Source of the DNA: Pseudomonas sp. IAC-BECa141
GTDB taxonomy: Bacteria; Pseudomonadota; Gammaproteobacteria; Pseudomonadales; Pseudomonadaceae
Direction: 5' to 3'
Assembly (NCBI RefSeq): GCF_020544405.1
Contig: NZ_CP065410.1
Span: forward strand, 3,782,001-3,846,000
Length of the DNA stretch: 64,000 nucleotides
The first letter of the stretch is position 1, and every line of letters starts with the position of its first letter. The notes under the pieces are model-generated. The model did not search any database, was not told where the DNA came from, and saw nothing but the letters and a program-made list of their open reading frames with translations. Both the position numbers and the translations under genes were made by a program. This document shows, one piece after another, positions 23,472 to 32,142 of this stretch.

Positions 23472-24917
23472 TCAGTCGTGATCGACCCCGGCGCGTTTCA
23501 GCAACTTCTTGCAGCGCTCGGACAGGTGAAACACCTGCAACTGCTTGCCGGCCTTGGCGTAGCGTTCACGCAGGGTTTTCAGCGCCGCGATGGCCGAGTA
23601 ATCGACGAAGCTCAGGTGCCGGCAATCCAGCGTCACCCGCTGCGGGTCGTTGGCCGGGTCGAACTGATTGAGGAACGGCGTGGTCGAGGCAAAGAACAGC
23701 GTGCCGTGCAGGCGATAGAGTTTGCTGCCGTCCGCTTCCAGATGTTCGTCGGCGTACAGCTCGCGCGCTTGCTGCCAGGCAAAATTCAACGCCGCGATAA
23801 TGATCCCGCACAAGACCGCCGTGGCCAGGTCGGTGAACACGGTGATGGTCGTTACCGCGATGATCACCAGCACATCGTTGAGCGGCACTTTGTTCAGCAC
23901 CCTCAATGACGCCCAGGCGAAAGTCTGTTGCGACACCACGAACATCACCCCCACCAATGCCGCCAGCGGAATCCGCTCGATCAGCGGCGACAGAAACAGG
24001 ATGAACAGCAGAATCAACACACCCGCCACTACGCCGGACAAGCGTCCGCGTCCGCCGGAGCTGAGGTTGATCACAGTCTGGCCAATCATTGCGCAACCAC
24101 CCATGCCGCCGAACGCGCCGGAGACTACGTTTGCCGCGCCCAGCGCCACACACTCGCGATCCGGGTAGCCACGGGTTTCGGTGATTTCGTCGGTGAGGTT
24201 GAGGGTCAGCAGGGTTTCCAGCAGGCCGACCAGCGCCATCAGAATCGCGTAAGGCGCGATGATGCGCAGGGTGTCCAGCGTCCACGGGATGTCCGGCAAG
24301 GCGAACGTCGGCAAGCCGCCGGCGATGTGCGCCATGTCGCCGAGGGTACGGGTCGGCAGACCGAGCACATAAACCAGCAAACCGACGCCGAGGATCGCCA
24401 CCAGCGCCGGCGGCACAGCCCGGGTCAGGCGTGGCAATACATAGACGATGGCCATGGTCAGCAGCACCAGCCCGGTCATCAGGTACAACGGCGTGCCGCT
24501 GAGCCACTGCTCACCGCTCTTGAAATGCTCCAGTTGCGCCAGCGCAATGATGATCGCCAGACCGTTGACGAACCCGAGCATCACCGGGTGCGGCACCATG
24601 CGCACCAGTTTGCCCAGTCGCAACAGACCGAACGCCATCATGATCAAACCGCCGAGCAATACCGTCGCCAGCAGATACTGCACACCGTGCTGCACCACCA
24701 GCGCGACGATCACCACCGCCATCGAACCGGCGGCCCCGGAAACCATGCCCGGCCGGCCACCGAACAACGCGGTCAACGTGCAAATGATGAAGGCGCCGTA
24801 CAGGCCCATCAGCGGATTGAGATGAGCCACCAGCGCAAACGCAATGCATTCGGGCAACAGGGCAAACGAGGTGGTGAGTCCGGCCAGGACATCGGCGCGC
24901 AGACGAATCGGTTTCAT
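23472..24917 (-). CDS. SulP family anion transporter with STAS domain
   Basis: 481 residues. The N-terminal domain (about 1-375) has the SLC26 signatures VLAGLTTSFALLPECIAFAL, MGLYGAFIICTLTALFGG and GGMGGCAMIGQTVINLSSGG. The C-terminal STAS domain (about 390-481) includes LDCRHLSFVDYSAIAALKTL. Members transport sulfate, bicarbonate or dicarboxylates. No carbonic anhydrase gene is adjacent, so the substrate is open. A perfect 10-bp dyad lies just upstream of ATG 24917. Confidence 0.92.
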   Translation of the reverse strand: MKPIRLRADVLAGLTTSFALLPECIAFALVAHLNPLMGLYGAFIICTLTALFGGRPGMVSGAAGSMAVVIVALVVQHGVQYLLATVLLGGLIMMAFGLLRLGKLVRMVPHPVMLGFVNGLAIIIALAQLEHFKSGEQWLSGTPLYLMTGLVLLTMAIVYVLPRLTRAVPPALVAILGVGLLVYVLGLPTRTLGDMAHIAGGLPTFALPDIPWTLDTLRIIAPYAILMALVGLLETLLTLNLTDEITETRGYPDRECVALGAANVVSGAFGGMGGCAMIGQTVINLSSGGRGRLSGVVAGVLILLFILFLSPLIERIPLAALVGVMFVVSQQTFAWASLRVLNKVPLNDVLVIIAVTTITVFTDLATAVLCGIIIAALNFAWQQARELYADEHLEADGSKLYRLHGTLFFASTTPFLNQFDPANDPQRVTLDCRHLSFVDYSAIAALKTLRERYAKAGKQLQVFHLSERCKKLLKRAGVDHD

Positions 24918-24954
24918 GGCTTACCTGACAGAGCGGCCGACGGGCGCGGCCGCA

Positions 24955-25012
24955 TGCATTTGCGCAAAAGAGCGCTGCGGAAAAAGAGGGTTGCGGATGT
25001 TACGCAAATGCA
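24955..25012. repeat. Perfect 10-bp inverted repeat upstream of the SulP gene
   Basis: TGCATTTGCG (24955-24964) and CGCAAATGCA (25003-25012) are exact reverse complements 38 bp apart, 38 to 95 bp before the SulP start. This could be paired operator half-sites or an mRNA leader stem. No known consensus is matched. Confidence 0.5.
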
Positions 25013-25091
25013 CCGGCGTGGGCCAGTGATCGCTGACATCCGCTGGCGTGCGCTCTATGCTGACGCGCTGTTTCAGGCTATGGAGCCCAGG

Positions 25092-25388
25092 ATGCCGACC
25101 GAATTGACCAGCCGCGAAGTGTGCCAGCGATTGCGCGATGCCGCGTTGGGCGTGTGTACCTTGCGGGTGACGAGCGCGCGAGCGGATCGGGTGTCGGTCG
25201 AAATCGAAGGCTGGCGTTTGCAGCTGGACTTCGACGGCCAGCGCCTGCATCACTGCGCTGATTGTTTTTGCCCGGACGGCCGCCAATGGACCCTCGACAC
25301 CCGGCAGCGTTTCGGCACCGATCCGGTGAGCCTGTTAAGTACCTGGGAACTGGCGCAGATCGAGGGCTTGTTGCGGCAACGTGAATGA
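25092..25388 (+). CDS. Hypothetical cytoplasmic protein (98 aa)
   Basis: The protein begins MPTELTSREVCQRLRDAALG and is rich in beta-forming stretches (VSVEIEGWRLQLDFDG). A small Cys/His cluster (HHCADCFCPDG) could bind metal but lacks a full zinc-site pattern. GGAG lies 6 bases before ATG 25092; an ATG at 25080 is possible. The C-terminus ends in a helix (STWELAQIEGLLRQRE). I do not recognise a characterised family. It stands alone between SulP and a lipoprotein gene. Confidence 0.72.
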   Translation: MPTELTSREVCQRLRDAALGVCTLRVTSARADRVSVEIEGWRLQLDFDGQRLHHCADCFCPDGRQWTLDTRQRFGTDPVSLLSTWELAQIEGLLRQRE

Positions 25389-25463
25389 GGCGGCGAAGAC
25401 AGTTGCCCAATGATGGCACTCTGCCCATAATTCGCCCCCCTCTTCTACGCGCAAGGAACTGCC

Positions 25464-26009
25464 GTGAAAAAATCGCTGCTGTTGGTCCCGCTGTTTGCTC
25501 TGCTCCTGCAAGGCTGTGGCATGACCATGACCCGCTACGAGCCAAGCTTCGACAACGTTCAAAAGCTCAAGCAAACCCCGCCGCTGCACGCGATCAGCAA
25601 TCCGCAGGTCACTGCCGAATCGGGCGAAGGCTCGTTGATGGTCCGCGCCAACCCGATCAAGTCGCCGACAGGCAGCATCCCGGCGCATATCCAGGACGCA
25701 ATCACCGAAGAACTGCGCAAGGCCGGTCTGCTTGATCCGCAGGCGACGCGTCATCTGCAAGTGCTGGTGGTGAAAAACCAGTTGAACGCCGGTATGGGCA
25801 CAGGTGACGGCACCATCGCTGCGCGCTTCACCCTGCGCAATGGCAACGATGTGGTGTACGACGCCACCAAAGATGTCAGCCATCAGTGGAACAGCAGCTT
25901 TTTCGGCTTTATCGCGATCCCCAACGCGACCAACGCCTACAACCCGATGCTGCAGGACTTGCTGAAGAATCTGTACAGCGATCCACAGTTCATCCAGGCC
26001 CTGAAGTAA
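25464..26009 (+). CDS. Putative lipoprotein
   Basis: 181 residues with a lipoprotein signal (MKKSLLLVPLFALLLQGC, lipobox Cys 18). The mature part contains IPAHIQDAITEELRKAGLL and LQVLVVKNQLNAGMGTGDGT, resembling small outer-membrane lipoproteins with a YajG-like alpha/beta layout (tentative). It converges with another lipoprotein gene of similar size, separated by a shared terminator. Function unknown. Confidence 0.82.
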   Translation: MKKSLLLVPLFALLLQGCGMTMTRYEPSFDNVQKLKQTPPLHAISNPQVTAESGEGSLMVRANPIKSPTGSIPAHIQDAITEELRKAGLLDPQATRHLQVLVVKNQLNAGMGTGDGTIAARFTLRNGNDVVYDATKDVSHQWNSSFFGFIAIPNATNAYNPMLQDLLKNLYSDPQFIQALK

Positions 26010-26013
26010 GGGC

Positions 26014-26045
26014 AAAAAAAGAGCCGCGATTGCGGCTCTTTTTTT
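26014..26045. terminator. Bidirectional Rho-independent terminator
   Basis: GAGCCGC (26021-26027) pairs with GCGGCTC (26032-26038), flanked by seven A and seven T. It serves both converging lipoprotein genes. Confidence 0.93.
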
Positions 26046-26061
26046 GCTGCTGTCTCGTGCG

Positions 26062-26676
26062 TCAGATACCCGAATATTTCGGACGGTTGCTGTCGGCCCA
26101 CTCCTTGAGCAACGCATTGACCTGCCGAGTGAACGTATCGGTCACCGCCGCTTTCGGCGTATTGAACGCCAGCGGAAGGAACCAGATGCCCATCCAGGTG
26201 CCGACCGCGTCATGGTTGCTGGCGGTGGACAACGGCTGGCCTTGCTGATCGAGAGTTTCCAGGCTCATGGTGTATTGGTCGGTGGCGTAGGCCGGAATGA
26301 TCGTCATGCTCAGGCCACTGATGAACGCCAGCACCATCTGACCGCCATTCGGTGGATGGTTGTACATTTTCAGACGCAGACTGTAGTCACCTGGCTGCTT
26401 CTCGAACTGGTCGAAGGTGACACGACCGAACAAACCGGAATCCTTCAGGACGGTTTGCAATTGCGGTTTGAGCATCTCCCGAGCTTGCGGCATTTCCACG
26501 GCGGAAGCGCTTTTCGGCTCGCCCTGGTAGAAGTCGAAATCCACATAGACATTTGGCTTGTTGGCATAGCTGGCCATCGATGGCAGCGTGACCGGGGCCA
26601 CTTCGTCCTTGGTGAAACTGGCACAGCCACCCAGCGCGAGCACCAGACCCAGCGCAAGGATTTTCCCGAATTGCAT
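26062..26676 (-). CDS. Putative lipoprotein
   Basis: 204 residues with a lipoprotein signal ending LALGGC (Cys 18). The mature protein has a strand-rich first half (PNVYVDFDFYQGEPKSAS), a repeat-like FDQFEKQPGDYSLRLKMYNH, a hydrophobic segment (GGQMVLAFISGLSMTIIPAY) that could insert in or lie on a membrane, and a C-terminal helix (TFTRQVNALLKEWAD). No named domain is recognised with confidence. It converges with the lipoprotein gene at 25464. Confidence 0.8.
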   Translation of the reverse strand: MQFGKILALGLVLALGGCASFTKDEVAPVTLPSMASYANKPNVYVDFDFYQGEPKSASAVEMPQAREMLKPQLQTVLKDSGLFGRVTFDQFEKQPGDYSLRLKMYNHPPNGGQMVLAFISGLSMTIIPAYATDQYTMSLETLDQQGQPLSTASNHDAVGTWMGIWFLPLAFNTPKAAVTDTFTRQVNALLKEWADSNRPKYSGI

Positions 26677-26793
26677 GATGTCGTCCCTAAAATGATATCA
26701 AAGAGCCTCCATTGCGGAGCGCCGGGGGCGGATTCTAGTGATGGTCTACGTTCGGGGAAAGACCTGATTCGGGAAAAACCTGAAAAAGCCGAT

Positions 26794-27252
26794 TCAGCTT
26801 TGACGCAAATCGAGGGTGTACGTGTAATAGGCCGTATCACGCACCCAGCCAAGTGATTCGTACAAACCCTGGGCGGTGAAATTGTCGGTGGCGGTTTCCA
26901 GCACCAGCCCTTTGGCGCCGGTATTGACGGCAAAGTCGCGGGCGGTGTTCATCAATAGCCGCCCGACTCCACGGTCCCGAGAGGCCGGCGTGGTGAACAG
27001 GTCGCTGAGCAGCCAGGTGCGATGGGCGTCTATCGAAGAGAACGTCGGGTATAGCTGGACGAATCCCAGCGCCTCACCACTTTCATCCTCAACCAGAAAA
27101 ATCGCCGATTCATTGCCGGTCATGCGCTCGGCGATGAAGGCCCGCGATTGCTCGAGATTTGACGGCTGGCCATAAAAACCACGATAGGCGTCGAACAGCT
27201 TCGCCACCGCGTCGAGGTGAATCGTCGTGGCGCGCAGTGCCTGAAGGGGCAT
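26794..27252 (-). CDS. GNAT family N-acetyltransferase
   Basis: 152 residues from ATG 27252, preferred over 27258 because AGGA is 8 bases upstream. It shows a complete GNAT fold: FLVEDESGEALGFVQLYP, the acetyl-CoA loop SRDRGVGRLLMNTARDFA, and the C-terminal LETATDNFTAQGLYESLGW. The acceptor is unknown. It is divergent from a TetR gene at 27353, which may regulate it. Confidence 0.9.
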   Translation of the reverse strand: MPLQALRATTIHLDAVAKLFDAYRGFYGQPSNLEQSRAFIAERMTGNESAIFLVEDESGEALGFVQLYPTFSSIDAHRTWLLSDLFTTPASRDRGVGRLLMNTARDFAVNTGAKGLVLETATDNFTAQGLYESLGWVRDTAYYTYTLDLRQS

Positions 27253-27352
27253 TGTCATTTTCCTGAGGTTACCGAAACTGATACCAGCATAGCGCTGAGG
27301 AACAAGTTCGCTGGCCCAATCGCTATATAGTTTTGTATATTGCGAACCCGCA

Positions 27353-28018
27353 ATGGCCAGACCCTTCATGCCGTCCATGAGCAGCATCCGCGAACGCAAC
27401 CAGCAACTGATCCTGGCCGCCGCCAGCGAGGAATTCGCCGCCAACGGCTTCGACGCGACCCAGACCCGCGACATCGCCGCTCGCGCCGGTGTACCCAAAG
27501 CCAACCTGTATTACTACTTCCAGAGCAAGGAAAACCTCTACGGCAAAGTGCTGCTCGGCTTTATCGAACCGTTGCTGGAAGCCTCGGCGGTACTGCGCGA
27601 AAGTGACGATCCGCTGATCGGCCTGCGCGCCTACGTCGCCGCCCGCATCCGCATCGCCCGCGAATATCCGGCAATTGCCAAAGTGTTCAGCGGCGAGTTG
27701 CTGCTCGGCGGTCGCCAACTGCCCGACGAATGCCGCGACCTGCTGCACGGCGAAGCCCGGCGCAATGTCGAGTGCCTGCGCAGCTGGATCGACCGTGGGC
27801 TGCTGGCGCCGGTCGCTCCCGAGCATTTGATGTTGTTCATCTGGTCGGCGACGCGCACCTACACCAACATTGGCTGGCAGATGGGGCGCATCACCGGGCG
27901 GGAAGTGCCGCAGGATGAGGACTATGCGTTGGCGGCGGAGACGATTACGCGGTTGGTGCTGAGCGGTGCGGTGTCCGAGCCGGTGAGCGATGTTCGCAGG
28001 TTGATGTTTGCGACTTGA
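27353..28018 (+). CDS. TetR/AcrR family transcriptional regulator
   Basis: 221 residues. The HTH is at about 25-65: EEFAANGFDATQTRDIAARA then GVPKANLYYYFQSKENLYG. The ligand domain resembles the RutR-like C-terminal group (ARIRIAREYPAIAKVFSGEL, FIWSATRTYTNIGWQ). No clear Shine-Dalgarno sequence precedes ATG 27353, and in-frame ATGs at 27368 and 27377 are alternatives. A near-palindromic ATATAGTTTTGTATAT at 27324-27339 just upstream may be its own operator. Target genes are uncertain. Confidence 0.9.
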   Translation: MARPFMPSMSSIRERNQQLILAAASEEFAANGFDATQTRDIAARAGVPKANLYYYFQSKENLYGKVLLGFIEPLLEASAVLRESDDPLIGLRAYVAARIRIAREYPAIAKVFSGELLLGGRQLPDECRDLLHGEARRNVECLRSWIDRGLLAPVAPEHLMLFIWSATRTYTNIGWQMGRITGREVPQDEDYALAAETITRLVLSGAVSEPVSDVRRLMFAT

Positions 28019-28075
28019 TTTCAGGCGGTCGCAATATGCCTTCGCTTATTCCCGACGTCATTCAAGGAGCAACAC

Positions 28076-28348
28076 ATGGCCGAGTCAGATATTCACTTGT
28101 CGGGCAGTTCGGACACAGAATCCTTCAAGCGCATCGCCGATGAGCTCCAGCAGACGCTGAGCGGAACCTGGACAACCCAGGCCAGCGGTCTGGATCAGTG
28201 TTACTGGGACCTGGCAGTCGACGGTCAGGTGATCACCCTTCACCTGGAGCATCACCTGGGGATCATGTTGCTGGTGGAGGACGCGGATCCGCAGTGGGTA
28301 GAATCGGAGCGGTTTCAGGCCGTGGTGCGGCGGTTGCAAATGGCGTGA
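28076..28348 (+). CDS. Hypothetical protein (90 aa)
   Basis: A compact protein starting MAESDIHLSGSSDTESFKRI, with a helix (FKRIADELQQTLSGTW) followed by beta strands (CYWDLAVDGQVITLHLEHHL, GIMLLVED) and a C-terminal helix. This is reminiscent of the DUF3630-type small proteins (tentative). AAGGAG is well placed before ATG 28076. It ends 14 bp before a REP doublet. No function is known. Confidence 0.78.
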   Translation: MAESDIHLSGSSDTESFKRIADELQQTLSGTWTTQASGLDQCYWDLAVDGQVITLHLEHHLGIMLLVEDADPQWVESERFQAVVRRLQMA

Positions 28349-28362
28349 TTCACACGCGTCAG

Positions 28363-28452
28363 TGTGGGAGCGAGCTTGCTCGCGATAAGGGCAGCACATT
28401 CAACATCATCGGTGACTGAACGAATGCCATCGCGAGCAAGCTCGCTCCCACA
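28363..28452. repeat. REP doublet (REPIN) of the GTGGGAGCGAGC class
   Basis: Arms at 28363-28386 and 28429-28452 are exact reverse complements and identical to the arms at 23356-23445. Overall length (90 bp) and spacer length (42 bp) also match, while the spacer sequences differ. It lies between converging genes. Confidence 0.9.
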
Positions 28453-28469
28453 ATGACTGTGATAACCCA

Positions 28470-29003
28470 TCAGAACGTAATCTGGGCCGCCGGCTTCACA
28501 TCGATCCGCGCCACGGAACCGCTCAGATGCGCCCAATCCTTGTTGTACTCGGCGATGATGTCTTCGGCGCTCATGTTGCCGTTGTCGACCGTCGTATGGG
28601 CGTCGGCCGCCAGTTCCACGTCGTACCCCAGCTGGTGGGCCTGACGCACGGTGGCGTTGACGCAGTAATCGGTTTGCATACCGCAGATCACCAGGCGGTC
28701 GAAGTCCTCCCGGGGGATCAGTTTCTGCAGGTTGGTCTGGTAGAACGAGTCGTTGGCAGTCTTGTCGACGCGCACATCGCCGGGCGCGGTTTCCAGTCCT
28801 TCAGCCAGTTGCCAGCCTTCGGCACCGTGAGCGAACGGGCTGTCCTTTTCGCTGTGCTGGATCAGCACCACCGGAATGCCCGACTTGCGGGCGCGGGCGC
28901 TGAGGCCGTTGATGGTGTCGATTACCCGCTTGGCGTCGTGGCACTCGTACTCGCCTGCGCACAGGGCGCGCTGGACATCGATGATCAGCAATGCGGTGGT
29001 CAT
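28470..29003 (-). CDS. Isochorismatase-family cysteine hydrolase
   Basis: 177 residues from ATG 29003 (AAGGAAGG upstream). The catalytic triad of the family is present: D9 (IIDVQ), K81 (VDKTANDSF) and C114 (GMQTDYCVN). The cis-peptide CGMQTDYCV context favours amidohydrolase or nicotinamidase-like activity over non-catalytic members. It follows ggt on the same strand by 65 bp, but an opposing hairpin separates them. The substrate is unknown. Confidence 0.93.
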   Translation of the reverse strand: MTTALLIIDVQRALCAGEYECHDAKRVIDTINGLSARARKSGIPVVLIQHSEKDSPFAHGAEGWQLAEGLETAPGDVRVDKTANDSFYQTNLQKLIPREDFDRLVICGMQTDYCVNATVRQAHQLGYDVELAADAHTTVDNGNMSAEDIIAEYNKDWAHLSGSVARIDVKPAAQITF

Positions 29004-29033
29004 GGTGAGCCTTCCTTGATCGGTCCTTGAGAC

Positions 29034-29061
29034 AGGGGCGGACGTGTGCCCGCCCCTTTTT
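29034..29061 (+). terminator. Terminator-like hairpin in plus orientation
   Basis: GGGGCGG (29035-29041) pairs with CCGCCCC (29050-29056), followed by five T on the plus strand. Both flanking genes are on the minus strand, where no U tract follows the stem. It would stop antisense transcription or act as a stem in the leader of the isochorismatase-family gene. Confidence 0.4.
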
Positions 29062-29068
29062 ACTCCGC

Positions 29069-30796
29069 TCAGTAACCCAATGACAACCCGGTGTTGCGCC
29101 GTGGATCGTTGGCGCCGTAGAAGCGGTTCTTGCCGACCGGTTTGCCACCCAGCGACGGTGCACCGACCAGAATCGCGGCGATATGGTTGGCGTCCTGCGG
29201 CCCGGCGAACTTGTGGCCCCAGCTCTCGAGGATCTTCTTCGTGTCGGGGCTGGCGGCGAAGTCTTCGAGATTGGTTTCCTCCGGCATCCACTGCTGGTGG
29301 AAGCGCGGCGCGTCGACCGCCTCCTGCAGGCCCATGCCGTAGTCGATGACGTTGAGCATGGTCAGCAACGTCGCGGTGATGATGCGACTGCCGCCCGGCG
29401 TACCGACCACCATCACCACCTTGCCGTCCTTGGTGACGATGGTCGGGCTCATCGATGACAGCGGCGCCTTGCCCGGGGCGATAGCGTTGGCTTCACCCTG
29501 CACCAGGCCGTACATGTTCGGCACGCCGACCTTGGAAGTGAAGTCGTCCATTTCATCGTTGAGGATCACCCCGGTCTTGCTCGCCATCACGCCCGCGCCG
29601 AACCAGTCGTTGAGGGTGTAGGTGACCGAGACCGCGTTGCCCCATTTGTCGACGATTGAGTAGTGCGTGGTGTTGCTGCCTTCATGAGGTGCGACACCGG
29701 GTTTGAGCTCCGCCGACACGCCGGCCTTCTGCGGCTGGATCGCGTTACGCAGTTTGGTTGCGTAGTTCTTGTCCAGCAGGTGCTCGATCGGGTTTTTCAC
29801 AAAGTCCGGGTCGCCCAGGTAGCTGTTGCGATCCACGTACGCGTGGCGCATCGCCTCGATCTGGTAGTGCATGCCCTGGGCCGAATGGAAGCCCAGATCC
29901 TTCATCGGGTAGCCTTCGAGAATGTTCATGATCTGGCAGATCACCACCCCGCCGGAGCTCGGTGGTGGTGCCGACACAACGTGGTAGCCACGATAGTCGC
30001 ACTCCACCGGGGCCAGTTCGCGGGTCTTGTATTTGTCGAGGTCGGCCTGGGTGATGATGCCCTTGTTGGCCTGGCTGGACGTCACGATGGCGTCGGCCAC
30101 CCAGCCTTTGTAGAAGCCATCGGCGCCTTTTTCGGAAATGGTGCGCAGGGTTTTGCCCAGATCCTTCTGCACCAGTTTCTGCCCGACCTGCATCGGCTCG
30201 CCGTTGCTCAGGAAGATCGCGCCGGAATCCTTGATGTCCTTCTTGAACACGTCGGTAGCGTACTCCAGCAGTTCGACGTCGCCCTGTTGCAGCTCGAAAC
30301 CTTCTTCCGCCAGTTTGATCGCCGGGGCAATCATGTCCTTGCGCGGTTTGGTGCCGTACTTGCTCAGCGCCAGCTCCATGCCGGACACGGTGCCCGGAAC
30401 GCCCACCGCGAGGTGGCCACGGGTACTCAGGTCCGGAATGACGTTGCCGTCCTTGTCCAGGTACATGTTGGCCGTTGCGGCCAGCGGGGCTTTTTCCCGG
30501 AAGTCGAGGAAGGTCTTGCGTCCGTCCGCCAGTTGAATGGTCATGAAACCACCGCCACCGAGGTTACCCGCCGCCGGGTAAACCACCGCCAGTGCATAAC
30601 CCACGGCGACCGCCGCATCCACCGCGTTGCCACCACTTTTCAAGACGTCGACGCCCACGTGAGTGGCCAGGTGCTGGGCGGTGACCACCATGCCGTTTTC
30701 GGCGGCAACCGGGGCAACCGAAGCGGCGTGGGCCATCAGGCAGCTCAGCGCCAATGAGGTCGCAATCAGCGATTTGGCAAAAGGTTCGTACTTCAT
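29069..30796 (-). CDS. ggt: Gamma-glutamyltransferase (glutathione hydrolase), periplasmic
   Basis: 575 residues from ATG 30796, with a signal peptide ending MAHA. It is an N-terminal-nucleophile enzyme made as a precursor that cuts itself before the catalytic Thr in EGSNTTHYSIVD. It transfers or hydrolyses the gamma-glutamyl group of glutathione in the periplasm. Other family marks are GGNAVDAAVAVGYALAVVYP, GNLGGGGFMTIQ, APPPSSGGVVICQ and GTPGGSRIITAT. Divergent from ogt. Length and motif order are complete. Confidence 0.96.
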   Translation of the reverse strand: MKYEPFAKSLIATSLALSCLMAHAASVAPVAAENGMVVTAQHLATHVGVDVLKSGGNAVDAAVAVGYALAVVYPAAGNLGGGGFMTIQLADGRKTFLDFREKAPLAATANMYLDKDGNVIPDLSTRGHLAVGVPGTVSGMELALSKYGTKPRKDMIAPAIKLAEEGFELQQGDVELLEYATDVFKKDIKDSGAIFLSNGEPMQVGQKLVQKDLGKTLRTISEKGADGFYKGWVADAIVTSSQANKGIITQADLDKYKTRELAPVECDYRGYHVVSAPPPSSGGVVICQIMNILEGYPMKDLGFHSAQGMHYQIEAMRHAYVDRNSYLGDPDFVKNPIEHLLDKNYATKLRNAIQPQKAGVSAELKPGVAPHEGSNTTHYSIVDKWGNAVSVTYTLNDWFGAGVMASKTGVILNDEMDDFTSKVGVPNMYGLVQGEANAIAPGKAPLSSMSPTIVTKDGKVVMVVGTPGGSRIITATLLTMLNVIDYGMGLQEAVDAPRFHQQWMPEETNLEDFAASPDTKKILESWGHKFAGPQDANHIAAILVGAPSLGGKPVGKNRFYGANDPRRNTGLSLGY

Positions 30797-30932
30797 GAGT
30801 CGGTCTCTTCTTTTTATAAGGTAGGAAAGCGCTTCAAGAGCATCAGCCAGTATGGTCGCGTTTACGGTTTGCGCCTCCCCGATCCGGCAGTATGCTGGGC
30901 GCAGTTTTCGCCCCCGTACCGGAGTTTTTTCC

Positions 30933-31448
30933 ATGGCCTACACGTTCATCACCCTGCCCTCGCCCGTCGGTGAGTTGAAGCTGGTCGCGAACGGTTCACG
31001 TCTGGCCGCCATCCTCTGGGAAAACGACAAACCGAACCGGGTGCGCCTCGGACCGATGAGCGAGGCACCGGACAACCCGGTGTTGATGAAAACCGCGCGA
31101 CAGCTGGAAGAATATTTTGCAGGCACGCGAAACGCGTTCGATCTGGAGCTGGACTTTGCCGGCACCGAGTTCCAGAAAAAAGTCTGGGCCGCACTACTCA
31201 CCATTCCGTTTGGCGAAACCCGCACCTACCGCCAGATCGCCGAACAGATCGGCCATCCGAGCGCGGTGCGTGCGGTCGGCGCGGCAAACGGGCGCAATCC
31301 GATTTCGATCATCGCGCCGTGCCATCGAGTCATCGGCGCATCAGGAAAACTGACCGGGTTTGCCGGAGGCCTGGAAGCCAAGGAGCGCTTGCTGACCCTT
31401 GAGGGTGGCCAGTGGTCGGACATTGGCAAAACCGGTGATCTGTTTTAA
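30933..31448 (+). CDS. ogt: Methylated-DNA-[protein]-cysteine S-methyltransferase
   Basis: 171 residues from ATG 30933 (GGAG 9 bases upstream). Suicide repair of O6-methylguanine: the acceptor Cys is C130 in IIAPCHRVIG, with the helix-turn-helix TYRQIAEQIGHPSAVRAVGA and the Asn hinge (ANGRNPIS). There is no Ada-type regulatory domain, so it is an Ogt-type enzyme. Its stop overlaps the convergent nudK stop by 4 bp. Confidence 0.95.
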   Translation: MAYTFITLPSPVGELKLVANGSRLAAILWENDKPNRVRLGPMSEAPDNPVLMKTARQLEEYFAGTRNAFDLELDFAGTEFQKKVWAALLTIPFGETRTYRQIAEQIGHPSAVRAVGAANGRNPISIIAPCHRVIGASGKLTGFAGGLEAKERLLTLEGGQWSDIGKTGDLF

Positions 31449-32035
31449 CCGCCAAACAGGTTATTCATCGCCGCATATTGCAGCAGCATGATGGTCTTGG
31501 CATCGCAGATCTCACCACGCTGGAACGCCGCCAGCGCGTCGTCGAAACGCCACTCCAGCACTTCAAGTTCTTCGGTCTCCTCTTCCAGACCGCCCCCTTC
31601 ACTGACCTTTGACGAGGCATCGTACTCGGCGATGAAAAAGTGCAACTTCTCGGTCACCGAGCCGGGACTCATGTAGGCCTCGAACACCTTCTTCACGTCA
31701 TGCACGCGGTACCCGGTTTCTTCCTCGGCTTCGTCACGGATGCGCTGCTCAGGCGCCGCACCTTCAAGCAACCCGGCCGCCACTTCAATCAGCAAACCGT
31801 CGTGACCGTTGACGAACACCGGCAGGCGGAATTGTCGGGTCAGCACCACGGTGCGTTGCTCGCGGTTGAACAGCAGAATCGCCGCGCCATTGCCACGGTC
31901 GTAGACCTCGCGCGTCTGACGCTGCCAGTCACCGTTGTTGCGGCGATAGTCGAAGGTGATTTTCTTCAGCAGATACCAGTCGTGGGACAACACCTGGGTA
32001 TCGACGATGTTGACCCGCTCGGTTGTGTTGGACAT
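31445..32035 (-). CDS. nudK: Nudix hydrolase, GDP-mannose pyrophosphatase NudK-like
   Basis: 196 residues. The N-terminal part (WYLLKKITFDYRRNNGDWQR then TREVYDRGNGAAILL) and a near-consensus Nudix box (GLLEGAAPEQ with RDEAEEETGY) followed by MSPGSVTEKLHFFIAEYD match NudK/ADP-ribose-pyrophosphatase-like enzymes. Its likely role is hydrolysis of sugar nucleotides such as GDP-mannose. Convergent and overlapping with ogt. Confidence 0.88.
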   Translation of the reverse strand: MSNTTERVNIVDTQVLSHDWYLLKKITFDYRRNNGDWQRQTREVYDRGNGAAILLFNREQRTVVLTRQFRLPVFVNGHDGLLIEVAAGLLEGAAPEQRIRDEAEEETGYRVHDVKKVFEAYMSPGSVTEKLHFFIAEYDASSKVSEGGGLEEETEELEVLEWRFDDALAAFQRGEICDAKTIMLLQYAAMNNLFGG

Positions 32036-32104
32036 GACGCCTGATCCTTTTTGTCATTCGGAAGATGGCCATGGTAGGTGAAATGATGCGAACCGCCGAC
32101 GAAA

Positions 32105-32132
32105 AAAAGCCCGGCAGCGCTACCGGGCTTTT
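32105..32132 (-). terminator. Rho-independent terminator of the chitinase/LPMO operon
   Basis: AAAAGCCCGG (32105-32114) pairs with CCGGGCTTTT (32123-32132). Seven T follow on the minus strand (complement of 32108-32102). It lies 10 bp beyond the chitinase stop. Confidence 0.88.
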
Positions 32133-32142
32133 ACTTCATTGA

